Below, piece after piece: positions 1 to 9,194 of a stretch of 64,000 bases of DNA. The translations under genes were made by a program, and so were the position numbers. Position 1 is the first letter of the stretch; the number at the start of each line of letters is the position of its first letter. The DNA comes from Fibrella forsythiae (GTDB lineage Bacteria; Bacteroidota; Bacteroidia; Cytophagales; Spirosomataceae). A model generated the notes under the pieces. It saw only the letters and a program-made list of their open reading frames with translations, had not been told where the DNA came from and made no database searches. Location of the stretch: NCBI RefSeq assembly GCF_017353175.1, contig NZ_JAFMYW010000003.1:593663-657662 (forward strand). The letters run 5' to 3'.

Positions 1-477
1 GATTTCAACGAAACATTGCTGGCCGCCGCTGCTGAACAAACGGCAACCAAAACCCGTCGTAGCCGTCGGGGTGGTGCAGGCCGTGGTGCTGCCGGTGCAA
101 CCGAGGCTGCTCCCGTAGCTATTGCTGCTGACGACGAGGCTCCATCAGCCGAAGTGGTTGAGGAAACGCCAGCCGCAGTTGCAGAAGAGGCTGCTGAAGC
201 AACTGTAACTGGTACCGACGACCTGACAATTGTTGAAGGTATCGGCCCTAAGATCGCCGAGTTACTCAATAACGCAGGTATCACCACATTCGCTCAATTA
301 GCCGACGCTTCCGACGAGTCGGTACAGGCTGTGCTGACAGAAGCGGGTCCAAGGTACAACATCCACGATGTAGCAACCTGGAATGAACAGGCTGCCTTGC
401 TACGCGATGGCAAAATGGACGAGTTCAAGGCACTAACTGACCGCCTGAAAGGTGGCCGTGAAGAATCTGCCGAGTAG
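1..477 (+). CDS. rplQ: Ribosomal protein L17, C-terminal part with helix-hairpin-helix extension (5' end outside window)
   Basis: The reading frame is open from base 1, so the start lies upstream. The first visible residues, DFNETLL, resemble the end of the L17 core in Bacteroidota, and rplQ followed by carA is an arrangement I know from Cytophagales. After the core comes a basic stretch (KTRRSRRGG), an Ala/Glu-rich linker, and a C-terminal domain of about 85 residues starting at DDLTIVEGIGPKIAELL. That is a helix-hairpin-helix motif of the type that binds nucleic acid. The extension is absent from E. coli L17; its role is unknown to me. The TTG at base 16 is unlikely to be a real start. An alternative is another ribosomal protein with the same kind of tail, such as L21. 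Confidence 0.7.
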   Translation, partial: DFNETLLAAAAEQTATKTRRSRRGGAGRGAAGATEAAPVAIAADDEAPSAEVVEETPAAVAEEAAEATVTGTDDLTIVEGIGPKIAELLNNAGITTFAQLADASDESVQAVLTEAGPRYNIHDVATWNEQAALLRDGKMDEFKALTDRLKGGREESAE

Positions 478-504
478 TGATAAACCATTCGTCATAAAGA
501 AATG

Positions 505-537
505 GGGTTAGCCGGTTATCGGTTAACCCTTTTTTTT
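505..537 (+). terminator. Rho-independent-type terminator after rplQ
   Basis: GGGTTA at 505-510 pairs with TAACCC at 524-529 and is followed by eight T residues. It separates rplQ from carA, whose start lies 25 bases further on. Confidence 0.7.
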
Positions 538-562
538 AACCAAAAACATCAATTATACCCTC

Positions 563-1663
563 ATGACACGCCCTCAACAACCCGAAGCGTTACTGGTTTT
601 GCAGGATGGTACTGTTTTCAAAGGTTTTGCGTTAGGCAAAATTGGTACAGCTGGTGGTGAAATTTGCTTCAATACCGGCATGACCGGTTACCAGGAAATT
701 TACACTGATCCATCATACTTTGGTCAGGTGATCGTCAACACGACGTCGCATATTGGCAACTATGGCATTCAGCTAGGCGCTGAAGAAGAGTCGGCCGGAG
801 TGAAGATTCGGGGAATGGTTTGTAATTTCTTCTCACCAACTTATTCGCGTCATCTGGCCGACGGTTCGCTGCAACAGTACTTCGAGAAAGCTAATATTGT
901 TGGTATTCATGGCATCGACACGCGGCAACTGGTGCGCTACATCCGTGACAAGGGTGTAATGAACTGCATCATTTCATCTGTCATTCTGGATGCAGATGTA
1001 CTCCGCGCTGAACTAGCGAACGTACCTGACATGGCCGGATTAGAGCTCTCGTCGGAAGTATGTACGCAGACAACCTATGAGTTGGGCGAACAGGACTCTC
1101 GTTTCCGGGTTGCCGTGCTTGATTTGGGCGTGAAGAAGAGCATTATCCAAAGTCTGGCCGACCGGGGCGCTTATTGCAAGGTGTTTCCGGCTAAAACGTC
1201 ATTCTCAGAACTGCAGGCTTTCAATCCGGATGGGTTCTTTATCTCAAATGGTCCAGGTGATCCGGCAGCGATGCCTTACGCTGTAGAAACGGTGAAGCAG
1301 GCACTGGATACGGAAAAGCCGTTGTTCGGCATTTGTCTGGGCCATCAGATTCTGTCGCTTGCCAGCGGTATTGGTACCTACAAGATGCATAACGGTCACC
1401 GTGGCCTGAACCACCCGGTGAAAAACCTGATCACGGGTCTGTGTGAAGTAACGTCGCAAAATCACGGTTTCGCCGTTGTTGCCGACGAGGTTATGGACCA
1501 CGCCAATGTAGAGGTGACGCATCTCAACCTGAATGATAATACAATCGAGGGTATTCGGAGGAAAGATAAGCCTGCCTTCTCGGTGCAATATCATCCGGAG
1601 GCATCGCCCGGACCACACGATTCGCGCTATCTGTTTGATGACTTTATTACGTTGATGAAGTAA
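563..1663 (+). CDS. carA: Carbamoyl-phosphate synthase, small (glutaminase) subunit
   Basis: This subunit hydrolyses glutamine and passes ammonia to the large subunit CarB, which makes carbamoyl phosphate for pyrimidine and arginine synthesis in the cytoplasm. The protein has 366 residues, the usual length. The N-terminal CarA domain is followed by a class I glutamine amidotransferase domain with the nucleophile Cys258 in GICLGHQ and His344/Glu346 in YHPEASPGP. Start and stop fit the family. carB is not in the window, so the two subunits are not encoded side by side downstream. The gene sits between two hairpin terminators and so may be a separate transcription unit, although no clear promoter is visible in the short gap before it. 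Confidence 0.97.
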   Translation: MTRPQQPEALLVLQDGTVFKGFALGKIGTAGGEICFNTGMTGYQEIYTDPSYFGQVIVNTTSHIGNYGIQLGAEEESAGVKIRGMVCNFFSPTYSRHLADGSLQQYFEKANIVGIHGIDTRQLVRYIRDKGVMNCIISSVILDADVLRAELANVPDMAGLELSSEVCTQTTYELGEQDSRFRVAVLDLGVKKSIIQSLADRGAYCKVFPAKTSFSELQAFNPDGFFISNGPGDPAAMPYAVETVKQALDTEKPLFGICLGHQILSLASGIGTYKMHNGHRGLNHPVKNLITGLCEVTSQNHGFAVVADEVMDHANVEVTHLNLNDNTIEGIRRKDKPAFSVQYHPEASPGPHDSRYLFDDFITLMK

Positions 1664-1694
1664 TATCGAATCAGTTAATTCCTCTTTTTCGTAA

Positions 1695-1723
1695 AGCCGA
1701 CGCCTCAACGGCGTCGGCTTTTT
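1695..1723 (+). terminator. Rho-independent terminator after carA
   Basis: A perfect 10-bp stem (AGCCGACGCC / GGCGTCGGCT) with a 5-base loop is followed by TTTT. It lies between carA and gldG. Confidence 0.85.
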
Positions 1724-1737
1724 CGTTACTAAGTCCT

Positions 1738-3390
1738 ATGTCATCTGCTACCAAACGCTTTCTTACATTTGGGCTGGGCCTACTGCTGATCAACGCGCTC
1801 TCGGCGTTTATCTATACACGTGTAGACCTTACCGAAGATAAGCGATACACACTGTCGGGGGGGACACAGCAACTGCTGGGTACGTTACCCGCCCGCGTGC
1901 ATGTCGATGTTTTTTTGACGGGGAAACTGCCACCGGGATTTAAACGACTGGAAACAGCTGTTCGCGAAACGCTGGACGAGTTTGAAGCCGAGGCGGGCAG
2001 TAACATCAGTTTCCGCTTTATCGACCCAATCGCAGGTACGTCTGAGGCGCAGCTGCAACTACTTGAACGATTGGCAAAGCTGGGTCTTCAGCCCACAAAC
2101 CTGTTTGCTAATCAGGGGGGGACCCGCACAGAGCAGCTCATCGTACCGGGCGCTGTAATCAGTTACGAAGGCAAAGAAGCAGGTGTGTTGCTATTGAAAG
2201 GTAATAAAGCAGCCTCGCCTGCCGAGCAACTGAATCAATCGTATGAGGGCGTAGAGTACCAACTGGCGGCTGCAATCCGGCGGTTAACGCAGCCAGAAGG
2301 TAGTCGAAAGCGCGTTGGGCTTGTATTCGGACATACGCAGGTGCCGCCAGAGCGCTTCTCCGACCTGCTGGCTTCCATTCAGGAGCAGTATGATCTTTTT
2401 TTCGTAGACCTTAAAAAACCCGGACCCGTTGAAGGTGTTGATGCACTGCTGGTGCTAAAGCCAGATCAACCCTTTGCGGAAAACGAGGTGTTTAAACTTG
2501 ATCAATACGTAGTTAAAGGTGGTAAAGCTTTGTTCTTCGTAGACGGAACGCGGGTTGATAGTGTGAGTGTACAAGGCTCTTACGCGCAACCACTGTCAAT
2601 AGGGCTTGACGATCTGTTTTTCAATTGGGGGGCACGTATCAACCGTAATGTGATAAAAGATCTGGCCTGTGGCGTGATTCCATTGAACGTGGGTACGTTG
2701 GGTGATAAACCAAATGTGCAATTGGTGCCGTGGCGATTCTACCCCGTGCTGAACTCCTTCGGAGATAGTCCTATCACCCGTAATATGGACGCCGTTGCCA
2801 GTCGTTTCCTGAGTACGATGGATACCGTTCGAACGAAGGGAATTCAGAAAACGGTACTGCTGAAAACATCACCGTACACGACAGTGCTAAATCTGCCTGC
2901 TCTGATCGCCTATAATGAAGCCCGGCAGCAACCAGATCCGGCTACATATACGGGGGGTGTTAAAATGGCTGGTGTGCTGCTCGAAGGTGAGTTCACATCC
3001 TTATTTGCAAACCAGTTACTACCTGACTCACTTAAGCAGGGGTTCAGGGCAAAGTCGCAGGCAGGCAAAGTCCTGATCTGCTCTGATGGAGATATGATGG
3101 TGAATGATGTTGACTATAAACGAAAGGCGCCATTGCCGCTTGGCTACGACCGTTTCTCGCAGAAGCAGTTTGCCAATAAAGAATTTGCGCTCAATGCCAT
3201 CGACTATATGATTGACCCCAAAGGGCTGATTATGGCACGTACCCGCGAAGTTCCCCTGCGGCCGCTCGATACCATAAAACTTGGTCAGGAACGTACCTGG
3301 TGGCAGGCAATCAATGTGCTGGGGCCGTTGGGCTTACTAGCCGTTGGTGGACTGGTTTGGCAGTTCTTTCGCCGCCGCCGGTACGCCTGA
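1738..3390 (+). CDS. gldG: GldG, gliding-motility ABC transporter auxiliary protein
   Basis: The N-terminus has a membrane anchor (about residues 6-26) followed by VDLTEDKRYTLS, a hallmark of the GldG / ABC-type uncharacterised transport family. A second membrane segment lies at about 520-543, followed by an FRRRR tail. The large middle part is predicted to lie outside the cytoplasm. GldG works with GldA and GldF as an ABC transporter-like complex needed for gliding motility in some Bacteroidota, though not all. Here gldG starts only 15 bases after the carA terminator and is followed by dnaN. gldF, its usual partner, is not adjacent. The length (550 aa) is normal for the family. Assignment rests on the N-terminal motif and overall topology. 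Confidence 0.85.
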   Translation: MSSATKRFLTFGLGLLLINALSAFIYTRVDLTEDKRYTLSGGTQQLLGTLPARVHVDVFLTGKLPPGFKRLETAVRETLDEFEAEAGSNISFRFIDPIAGTSEAQLQLLERLAKLGLQPTNLFANQGGTRTEQLIVPGAVISYEGKEAGVLLLKGNKAASPAEQLNQSYEGVEYQLAAAIRRLTQPEGSRKRVGLVFGHTQVPPERFSDLLASIQEQYDLFFVDLKKPGPVEGVDALLVLKPDQPFAENEVFKLDQYVVKGGKALFFVDGTRVDSVSVQGSYAQPLSIGLDDLFFNWGARINRNVIKDLACGVIPLNVGTLGDKPNVQLVPWRFYPVLNSFGDSPITRNMDAVASRFLSTMDTVRTKGIQKTVLLKTSPYTTVLNLPALIAYNEARQQPDPATYTGGVKMAGVLLEGEFTSLFANQLLPDSLKQGFRAKSQAGKVLICSDGDMMVNDVDYKRKAPLPLGYDRFSQKQFANKEFALNAIDYMIDPKGLIMARTREVPLRPLDTIKLGQERTWWQAINVLGPLGLLAVGGLVWQFFRRRRYA

Positions 3391-3453
3391 TACAGTTGCT
3401 GATGGCTCTGGACAAAACCTGAATTGAGGCTTAGAAAAGGGCCTATTTTTTGC

Positions 3454-3461
3454 TACTTTTG
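3454..3461 (+). promoter_or_regulatory. Candidate -7 promoter element for dnaN
   Basis: TACTTTTG matches the Bacteroidota -7 consensus TAnnTTTG and lies 38 bases before the dnaN start. A well spaced TTG at -33 is not evident, so the call rests on the -7 element alone. Confidence 0.4.
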
Positions 3462-3498
3462 TTCAAATACACAAGAACCTATTTGACGCCTCCAGCGC

Positions 3499-4620
3499 AT
3501 GAAATTCATCGTCTCCTCGTCCGTTCTGCTCAAGAACCTGATGAACATCAATGGGGTGGTTGCGACCAACCCGATCGTACCGATTCTCGAAAACTTTCTG
3601 TTTCGTATTGAAGACGGTACGTTGACCGTAACGGCGTCGGATCTGCAAACGACCATGACTACGCAAATCCCCGTGGATGCGTCAGAAACCGGTGCTATTG
3701 CCATTCCGGCCAAGCTTCTTCTCGACACCTTACGGAGCTTGCCCGAGCAGCCCATCACGGTTAATATCAACACAGATACATTCGGTACTGAAATCCTGAC
3801 GGACAACGGCCGGTTTAAGCTGTCGGGCGAGAATCCGATCGATTTTCCGAAGATCCCGGCTGTCAATAAAAACCAGTCTGTGGAGCTCTCGTCAGATGCT
3901 CTGTTAAGCGCAGTGAACAATACGGCTTTTGCCACCAGTACCGATGACCTTCGCCCAGCCATGACGGGTGTATATCTGCAACTGAACAGCGATAATGCTA
4001 CGTTTGTTGCTACCGATGGCCATCGCCTTATCCGGTACCGCCGGACCGACATTCAGACGTCGGCCAGCACCTCGCTGATTATTCCTCGTAAAGCATTGTC
4101 GTTGCTGAAAACGTCGTTGCCGGAAGGGGTTGATGTGAAAGTCGAGTTGAGCCAGGCAAATGCGTCATTCGCATTCGGTTCAACGCAACTGATTTGTCGG
4201 CTGATTGATGAGCGCTTCCCCGATTACGAAAACGCCATCCCGACTAACAACACGAACGTGATGACGATTGGTCGCGCTGATCTGCTGAACTCACTGAAGC
4301 GCATAATGATTTATGCTAACCGGACAACCCACCAGATTCGGTTGACGATGAAAGCGAATAGTCTGACTATTTCGGCGGAAGACCTCGATTACTCGAATGA
4401 AGCCAATGAGAAATTGCTGTGCGAGTATGAAGGCGATGATATGGAAATTGGGTTCAACGCCAAACTGATGGCCGAGATGCTGAGCAATCTGAGTGCTAAG
4501 ATGATTTCGCTTGAAATGTCGGCTCCGAACCGCGCCGGCTTGATCATCCCTGCCGATAAAGAAGAGAATGAAGAGATTTTGATGCTGGTGATGCCGGTAA
4601 TGCTGAACACATACGCGTAA
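3499..4620 (+). CDS. dnaN: DNA polymerase III beta subunit (sliding clamp)
   Basis: This is the processivity clamp that encircles DNA and tethers DNA polymerase III. It has 373 residues in three similar domains, the standard length. Recognisable parts are MKFIVSSSVLLKNL at the start, the FATSTDDLRPAMTGVYL and VATDGHRL segments of the middle domain, and the C-terminal IPADKEENEEILMLVMPVML, close to the family ending. No dnaA is next to it, so nothing here suggests a replication origin. gldG precedes it and a strong hairpin terminator follows it. Confidence 0.97.
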   Translation: MKFIVSSSVLLKNLMNINGVVATNPIVPILENFLFRIEDGTLTVTASDLQTTMTTQIPVDASETGAIAIPAKLLLDTLRSLPEQPITVNINTDTFGTEILTDNGRFKLSGENPIDFPKIPAVNKNQSVELSSDALLSAVNNTAFATSTDDLRPAMTGVYLQLNSDNATFVATDGHRLIRYRRTDIQTSASTSLIIPRKALSLLKTSLPEGVDVKVELSQANASFAFGSTQLICRLIDERFPDYENAIPTNNTNVMTIGRADLLNSLKRIMIYANRTTHQIRLTMKANSLTISAEDLDYSNEANEKLLCEYEGDDMEIGFNAKLMAEMLSNLSAKMISLEMSAPNRAGLIIPADKEENEEILMLVMPVMLNTYA

Positions 4621-4647
4621 CCAACATTTGTCTAATTCATACCATAC

Positions 4648-4681
4648 AAAAAGGCCCTGGCTAATCAGTCAGGGCCTTTTT
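4648..4681 (+). terminator. Rho-independent terminator after dnaN
   Basis: GGCCCTG at 4653-4659 pairs with CAGGGCC at 4670-4676. It is flanked by A5 on the left and T5 on the right, so it could work in both directions. Confidence 0.85.
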
Positions 4682-4959
4682 GTATAGAAGCGCCAGAAAC
4701 GCATAAAAAGTAAAGTTGATCAATTGAGAGCCGCAGTGCCTGAGCAAAGTAGCGGGATAGATAAAGGAAAGGATTTAGGAATAGGAAACTGTACGTTTAC
4801 AAATATAATAGATAGGACAATAGAAAGATATTATTGCCCTTAAAAGGTTAGGGAATCTATTTATTAAACGTATACTAAGGCTAATAATTAACTAGTATAG
4901 ATAAGTAGCTTGGTTGCCCTCTGTTTACTGCCGGATTACAAACCATGATGCCAAGACAT
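4682..4959. other. Gene-free AT-rich intergenic stretch
   Basis: Between the dnaN terminator and the hairpin at 4960 I see no credible reading frame, tRNA or promoter. The stretch is richer in A and T than its surroundings. Confidence 0.6.
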
Positions 4960-4993
4960 ACGAATACCCAGGCAATGACGCCTGGGTATTCGT
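4960..4993. repeat. Inverted repeat beyond the 3' end of the flavin reductase gene
   Basis: Two 14-bp arms (ACGAATACCCAGGC and its complement) pair perfectly around a 6-base loop, 21 bases beyond the stop codon of the - strand gene. There is no T run on the exit side, so it is a terminator-like hairpin without a canonical U tract. Confidence 0.7.
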
Positions 4994-5014
4994 AAAAAAT
5001 GTATGTGTTGCCGA

Positions 5015-6106
5015 TCAGGCAGTGGCTTCTGCTAAAGCTGGGTAATCAATGTATCCTTTTTCGCCTGGGCTATAGAACGTGTCGTAGTCGGGCTGGGCCA
5101 ATTCTGCGCCTGTCTGCATGCGTTCAACCAAATCTGGATTCGGAATGAATGGACGGCCAAAAGCGATTAGTTCAGCTTTGCCAGCGCTTACTGTTTCTTC
5201 TGCGCGGGCTGCATCATAGCCGCCGCTCAAAATCAACGTACCTGTGAAGATGTTGCGAATCGCCTCAACAATCTTTTTATCTACGGCCGGGGCACCCATA
5301 GCTTCGTGATCGACCAGATGAACATACGTTACAACGCCGTTCAGTTTCTCGGCGACATGCAGCGCAATGGCGTCGTAATCGGGCGAATAAGGCATATCGT
5401 TGAAGACGCCGTATGGTGATAAGCGAATGCCGGTTTTCTCAACACCAATAGCAGTCGATATAGCTGCGGCTACCTCGATTGCAAAGCGGGCGTAATTTTC
5501 AGTAGAGCCGCCATATTCGTCGGTACGCTGGTTCGACGTCGGCCGTAAGAACTGCTCAACCAGATAGCCATTTGCACCGTGCAGTTCAACGCCATCAAAA
5601 CCGGCGGCAATCGCATTTTTGGCAGCAGCTACAAATTCCTGGATCGTTCTGTCAATATCGGCTTTGGTCATTGCCCGTGGCGTTGGATGATCCTGCATAC
5701 CAAGCGCGTCGGTATAGATCTGCCCGGCGGCGGCAATTGCCGAGGGCGCCACAATCTCAGCGCCTTTCTCCATATGCGATGAATGGCTTACCCGGCCTGT
5801 ATGCATCAGTTGGGCAACTATTTTGCCACCCTTTTCGTGAACAGCCGTAGTTACTGCCTGCCAGCCCTCCACCTGTGTAGGCGTATAAATACCGGGTACG
5901 CGGGCATATCCATTGCCGTTGGCCGATGGAGCAATTCCTTCTGTGATGATCAACCCTGCCGATGCACGCTGAGCATAATATGTAGCCATAATTGGCGTAA
6001 CATCGTGCCCAATTGTAGCCCGGTTACGGGTCATGGGGGCCATAACGACCCGATTTTTCAAAGTGATATTACCTAACGTAGCAGGCGAGAACAATTTCGT
6101 TGACAT
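5015..6106 (-). CDS. Alkene reductase of the old yellow enzyme family (NemA-like)
   Basis: This is an FMN-dependent cytoplasmic NAD(P)H oxidoreductase of the type that reduces activated alkenes, maleimides or nitro-esters. It is a TIM barrel of 363 residues. The start region MSTKLFSPATLGNITLKNRV, the segment VVMAPMTRNRA and the active-site pair His176/Asn179 in HGANGYL are typical, as is the RTDEYGGS segment. I chose the ATG at 6106. The frame extends upstream to 6217, but those 37 residues are not family-like. The true substrate cannot be told from sequence. Confidence 0.9.
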   Translation of the reverse strand: MSTKLFSPATLGNITLKNRVVMAPMTRNRATIGHDVTPIMATYYAQRASAGLIITEGIAPSANGNGYARVPGIYTPTQVEGWQAVTTAVHEKGGKIVAQLMHTGRVSHSSHMEKGAEIVAPSAIAAAGQIYTDALGMQDHPTPRAMTKADIDRTIQEFVAAAKNAIAAGFDGVELHGANGYLVEQFLRPTSNQRTDEYGGSTENYARFAIEVAAAISTAIGVEKTGIRLSPYGVFNDMPYSPDYDAIALHVAEKLNGVVTYVHLVDHEAMGAPAVDKKIVEAIRNIFTGTLILSGGYDAARAEETVSAGKAELIAFGRPFIPNPDLVERMQTGAELAQPDYDTFYSPGEKGYIDYPALAEATA

Positions 6107-6238
6107 GTTGGATGTGTTGTACGTACAAATACAGGCAGACAACAAGGCCAGAACTGGTATTAGTTTATATGTATTTACATTTAATTCAGATGAATGGAAA
6201 ATTGGCCTGACCCTCAATGGATTGTAAACGCTAAAAGA

Positions 6239-7216
6239 TTATGGGCGAATGAGCTGGTCTACAGCCTGAGTCGGAAGCAACGTACCCAGACGTACCTGCG
6301 ATTCGAGCTGTTCCAGACGTTCTGCCATACCTGACTGACTAAAGAACTGCTGCTCGATCTGCTGGCGAAGCAACGTACGGAACCAGTCGAGGGACTGTGT
6401 TTGCCGGTGCCGAAGCCGCTCACCCGATTGCTGAAATATTGTCTGGTGGCGTTCGATCATAGCCCAAACGCCGCCGATACCTGTGCCTGTTAGTGCTGAA
6501 CAGGTCAGTACGGGTGGTTGCCAGCCAGAGCCGGTAGGGGGGAAGAGATGCAACGCGTTCTGATACTCAACACGGGCGCGTTTAGCCGCATTGGTATTAT
6601 CACCATCGGCTTTAGTGATAGCCAGCGCATCGGCCAGTTCCATAATGCCCCGTTTCATGCCCTGTAGCTCATCACCAGCGCCTGCCAGCATCAGGAGCAG
6701 GAAGAAATCGACCATGCCATGAACGAGCGTCTCCGACTGTCCTACGCCCACTGTTTCAATTAGAATGACATCAAATCCGGCGGCTTCGCAGAGTAGCATG
6801 GTTTCGCGGGTACGATGCGCCACGCCCCCCAGCGAGTCACCCGCCGGCGATGGTCTGATATACGCCCGTGGGTCCATCGACAAGCTCTCCATACGGGTTT
6901 TGTCGCCCAGAATACTACCGCCCGATCGTTGGCTGGTAGGGTCAATGGCCAGCACCGCCAGTTGCTTGCCGAGGCCGGTCAGGTACGTGCCGAACGTTTC
7001 GATGAAGGTACTCTTTCCTACACCCGGCACACCCGTGATGCCCACGCGCACCGATGTCTGCGGAATGTGGGGCAGTACCCCTTCCAGCACCTGCCGGGCC
7101 AGGAGCTGATCGCTGGGTAACTGGCTTTCAACCAGCGTAATGGCGCGGCTCAGTACCAGCCGGTCACCAGCCCGTAAGCCGTTGATATAGTAGGATGGTG
7201 GTTGTCGTTGGCGCAT
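6239..7216 (-). CDS. meaB: MeaB/ArgK-type GTPase, methylmalonyl-CoA mutase chaperone
   Basis: This is a P-loop GTPase of the G3E family that protects and reloads adenosylcobalamin-dependent methylmalonyl-CoA mutase. The Walker A motif GVPGVGKST lies at about residues 62-70. DPTSQRSGGSILGDKTRM, ETVGVGQSE and the ITKADGDN guanine-recognition motif follow, all characteristic of MeaB. The protein has 325 residues from the ATG at 7216. The frame stays open to 7288, but the extra 24 residues are encoded by the arm of a long palindrome and are probably not translated. The mutase genes are not in the window. Confidence 0.92.
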   Translation of the reverse strand: MRQRQPPSYYINGLRAGDRLVLSRAITLVESQLPSDQLLARQVLEGVLPHIPQTSVRVGITGVPGVGKSTFIETFGTYLTGLGKQLAVLAIDPTSQRSGGSILGDKTRMESLSMDPRAYIRPSPAGDSLGGVAHRTRETMLLCEAAGFDVILIETVGVGQSETLVHGMVDFFLLLMLAGAGDELQGMKRGIMELADALAITKADGDNTNAAKRARVEYQNALHLFPPTGSGWQPPVLTCSALTGTGIGGVWAMIERHQTIFQQSGERLRHRQTQSLDWFRTLLRQQIEQQFFSQSGMAERLEQLESQVRLGTLLPTQAVDQLIRP

Positions 7217-7221
7217 TTTCG

Positions 7222-7320
7222 AATTTACTGTTTGCCGTTTGCCGTTTTCTGTTGTGCTGCTAATTGACCGTTTTTTCCTCAGCAGCACAACAGAAAACGG
7301 TAAACGGCAAACAGTAAATT
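7222..7320. repeat. Long inverted repeat between meaB and ispD (arms 40 bp)
   Basis: Arms at 7222-7261 and 7281-7320 match at 39 of 40 positions around a 19-base loop. Each arm is made of near-repeats of the words TTTACTG, TTTGCCG and TTTTCTG and ends in GCTGCT. The right arm overlaps the ispD stop codon. The arm and loop resemble those of the repeat at 32461-32562. Confidence 0.9.
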
Positions 7321-7993
7321 AATTTTTTAGATCGTCGGGTGTCGTGATCTTGATGTTCTCATAGTCACCTTCGATCAGTGAAATCGGGTAGCCGGCAAAT
7401 TCGAGTACGCTGGCACAGTCGGTAAAGTGGGCTTGTTCGGGGCCGGCGAAAGCCTGACGGAACCAGTCGAGGCGGAACGTTTGGGGCGTTTGAATGAGAC
7501 GTACCTGCGCCCGATCGATTGCTTTGCTGCTGCCATCACTGCTAATCAGGCGCACCGAGTCTTTAGCGGGTACACAGGTTACGGCAGAGCCTTTATGCGA
7601 GGCCGTGGCGAAACTCACGGCAATCGTTGCCGGGGTAACATAGGGTCTCACGCCATCATGAACGGTCACCAGCCCTGTTTCGTCTGCGTCTGCCGGAATA
7701 CTGGCCAGGCCGTTGCGTACTGATTGAAAACGTGTTGCCCCTCCAATGATCGTGGTGACGTTGGCGGGGAAAAATTGATGAGTAGCACAGAGCGATTCCC
7801 AAATCGCCAAATCGCGCTCGGGTAAAACCAGCCGAATAGGCATGTCGGGCGAATAGGCCAGAAATTGCTCAATGGTATGCTGCAGGATAGGCTTACCCCG
7901 GAGCAGTAGAAACTGCTTGGCAATGTCGGATTTCATGCGGCTTCCACTGCCGCCCGCCACAATAATGGCAAAAAAATGAGTTGTTCGTCGCAA
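7319..7993 (-). CDS. ispD: 2-C-methyl-D-erythritol 4-phosphate cytidylyltransferase
   Basis: This enzyme joins methylerythritol phosphate to CTP, the third step of the MEP isoprenoid pathway. The sequence shows the nucleotide-binding loop AIIVAGGSGSRM with the following K in AKQF, the segment VTVHDGVRPYV, and DRAQVRLIQTPQTF, all typical of IspD. No ATG is available. TTG at 7993 places the loop near the N-terminus as in the family and gives 224 residues. TTG at 8017 would add eight residues encoded inside a palindrome arm. The stop codon lies within the next palindrome. Confidence 0.9.
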   Translation of the reverse strand: MRRTTHFFAIIVAGGSGSRMKSDIAKQFLLLRGKPILQHTIEQFLAYSPDMPIRLVLPERDLAIWESLCATHQFFPANVTTIIGGATRFQSVRNGLASIPADADETGLVTVHDGVRPYVTPATIAVSFATASHKGSAVTCVPAKDSVRLISSDGSSKAIDRAQVRLIQTPQTFRLDWFRQAFAGPEQAHFTDCASVLEFAGYPISLIEGDYENIKITTPDDLKN

Positions 7994-8000
7994 GAGAAAA

Positions 8001-8095
8001 TAGTCTACAAAAGTCAATAGTCGACAGTCGCGCTGCTAAAGTACCAAAATGGCTGTTTAGCTACGCGACTGTCGACTATTGACTTTTGTAGACTA
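8001..8095. repeat. Long perfect inverted repeat between ispD and queA (arms 32 bp)
   Basis: Arms at 8001-8032 and 8064-8095 pair at 32 of 32 positions around a 31-base loop. They are built from words such as AGTCTAC, AGTCAAT and AGTCGACAGTC. The loop begins CTGCTAAAG, close to the GCTGCTAATT of the preceding repeat. Confidence 0.92.
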
Positions 8096-8103
8096 CTGTT
8101 TTT

Positions 8104-9147
8104 TTATAAAATCAACATCGCATCACCATAAGTGAAGAAGCGATATTTTTCTTTGATAGCCACTTTGTAGGCTTCCTTAATCAACTCGTGCCCACCAAAC
8201 GCAGAGGTCATCATCAGCAAAACTGACTCTGGCAGGTGCATATTTGTCAGCAGGGCATTGGCTATTTTGAAGTCATACGGCGGGAAAATGAACCGATCTG
8301 TCCAGCCTTCAACGGGCTTCAGGCGGCTATTGGCCGACACCGACGACTCAATGGCTTTCAGGGCTGTTGTGCCAATGGCACATACGCGCTTGCCGGCATC
8401 CAGACCCGCGTTTACGATCTGCGTTGCTTCAGGCTCGATACGGAAATTTTCTGAGTCGGTTTTGTGCTTGGTCAGGTCTTCAACATCCACCTGCCGGAAC
8501 GTACCCAGCCCGATGTGCAGCGTAACGGGTGCAAAATGGATACCCTTGATCTCCATCCGCTTCATCATCGCGCGGGTAAAGTGCAAACCGGCTGTTGGGG
8601 CAGCAACGGCACCAACATGCTGGGCAAACACAGTCTGATAATGTTCGCGGTCTGCTTCGACCGATTCGCGCATGATTTCGCGGGGAATTGGCATCTCGCC
8701 CAGTTGGTCCACCGCTTTCATGAACTCATCATGGTTTCCGTCGAACAGGAACCGGATAGTACGGCCGCGTGAGGTTGTGTTATCAATTACTTCGGCAACC
8801 AGATCGCTGTCGCCAAAATACAGTTTGTTACCTACCCGAATCTTGCGTGCGGGGTCAACCAGCACATCCCAGAGTTTCATTTCGCGGTTAAGTTCGCGCA
8901 ACAGAAACACCTCGATTTTCGCCCCCGTTTTTTCTTTGTTACCGTATAGCCGAGCCGGAAATACTTTCGTGTTGTTGATGACCATCACGTCGCCATCTGA
9001 GAAATAGCTCAGGATGTCGCCGAATTTCTTGTGTTCAATGGTCTTGGTTTTACGGTCAACGACCATCAACCGTGCTTCGCCTCGTTCAACCGGATATTTG
9101 GCAATCAGACTTTCGGGGAGGTCAAATCTAAATTCAGCTAGTTTCAT
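8104..9147 (-). CDS. queA: S-adenosylmethionine:tRNA ribosyltransferase-isomerase
   Basis: QueA transfers the ribosyl part of S-adenosylmethionine to preQ1 in tRNA, giving epoxyqueuosine at the wobble position. The protein has 347 residues, normal for the family. The start [22 protein letters not shown], the segment [14 protein letters not shown] and the core [11 protein letters not shown] are diagnostic. The ATG at 9147 matches the family N-terminus. Neighbouring ispD is in the same direction but separated by a palindrome, so co-transcription is uncertain. Confidence 0.96.
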   Translation of the reverse strand: MKLAEFRFDLPESLIAKYPVERGEARLMVVDRKTKTIEHKKFGDILSYFSDGDVMVINNTKVFPARLYGNKEKTGAKIEVFLLRELNREMKLWDVLVDPARKIRVGNKLYFGDSDLVAEVIDNTTSRGRTIRFLFDGNHDEFMKAVDQLGEMPIPREIMRESVEADREHYQTVFAQHVGAVAAPTAGLHFTRAMMKRMEIKGIHFAPVTLHIGLGTFRQVDVEDLTKHKTDSENFRIEPEATQIVNAGLDAGKRVCAIGTTALKAIESSVSANSRLKPVEGWTDRFIFPPYDFKIANALLTNMHLPESVLLMMTSAFGGHELIKEAYKVAIKEKYRFFTYGDAMLIL

Positions 9148-9194
9148 ACACGATTTCCCCTTGATAATTAAGCCTATAAGATGGGGAAAGTTCG

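Noticed and set aside
3499..4620. Replication origin near dnaN
   Set aside because: No dnaA, no cluster of DnaA boxes and no gene-direction switch are visible here.
4960..4993. Canonical rho-independent terminator
   Set aside because: The stem is perfect, but the exit side for the - strand gene lacks a T run, so it is listed only as an inverted repeat.
5572..5850. Several + strand frames within the flavin reductase gene
   Set aside because: They are antisense shadows of a gene with clear active-site residues.
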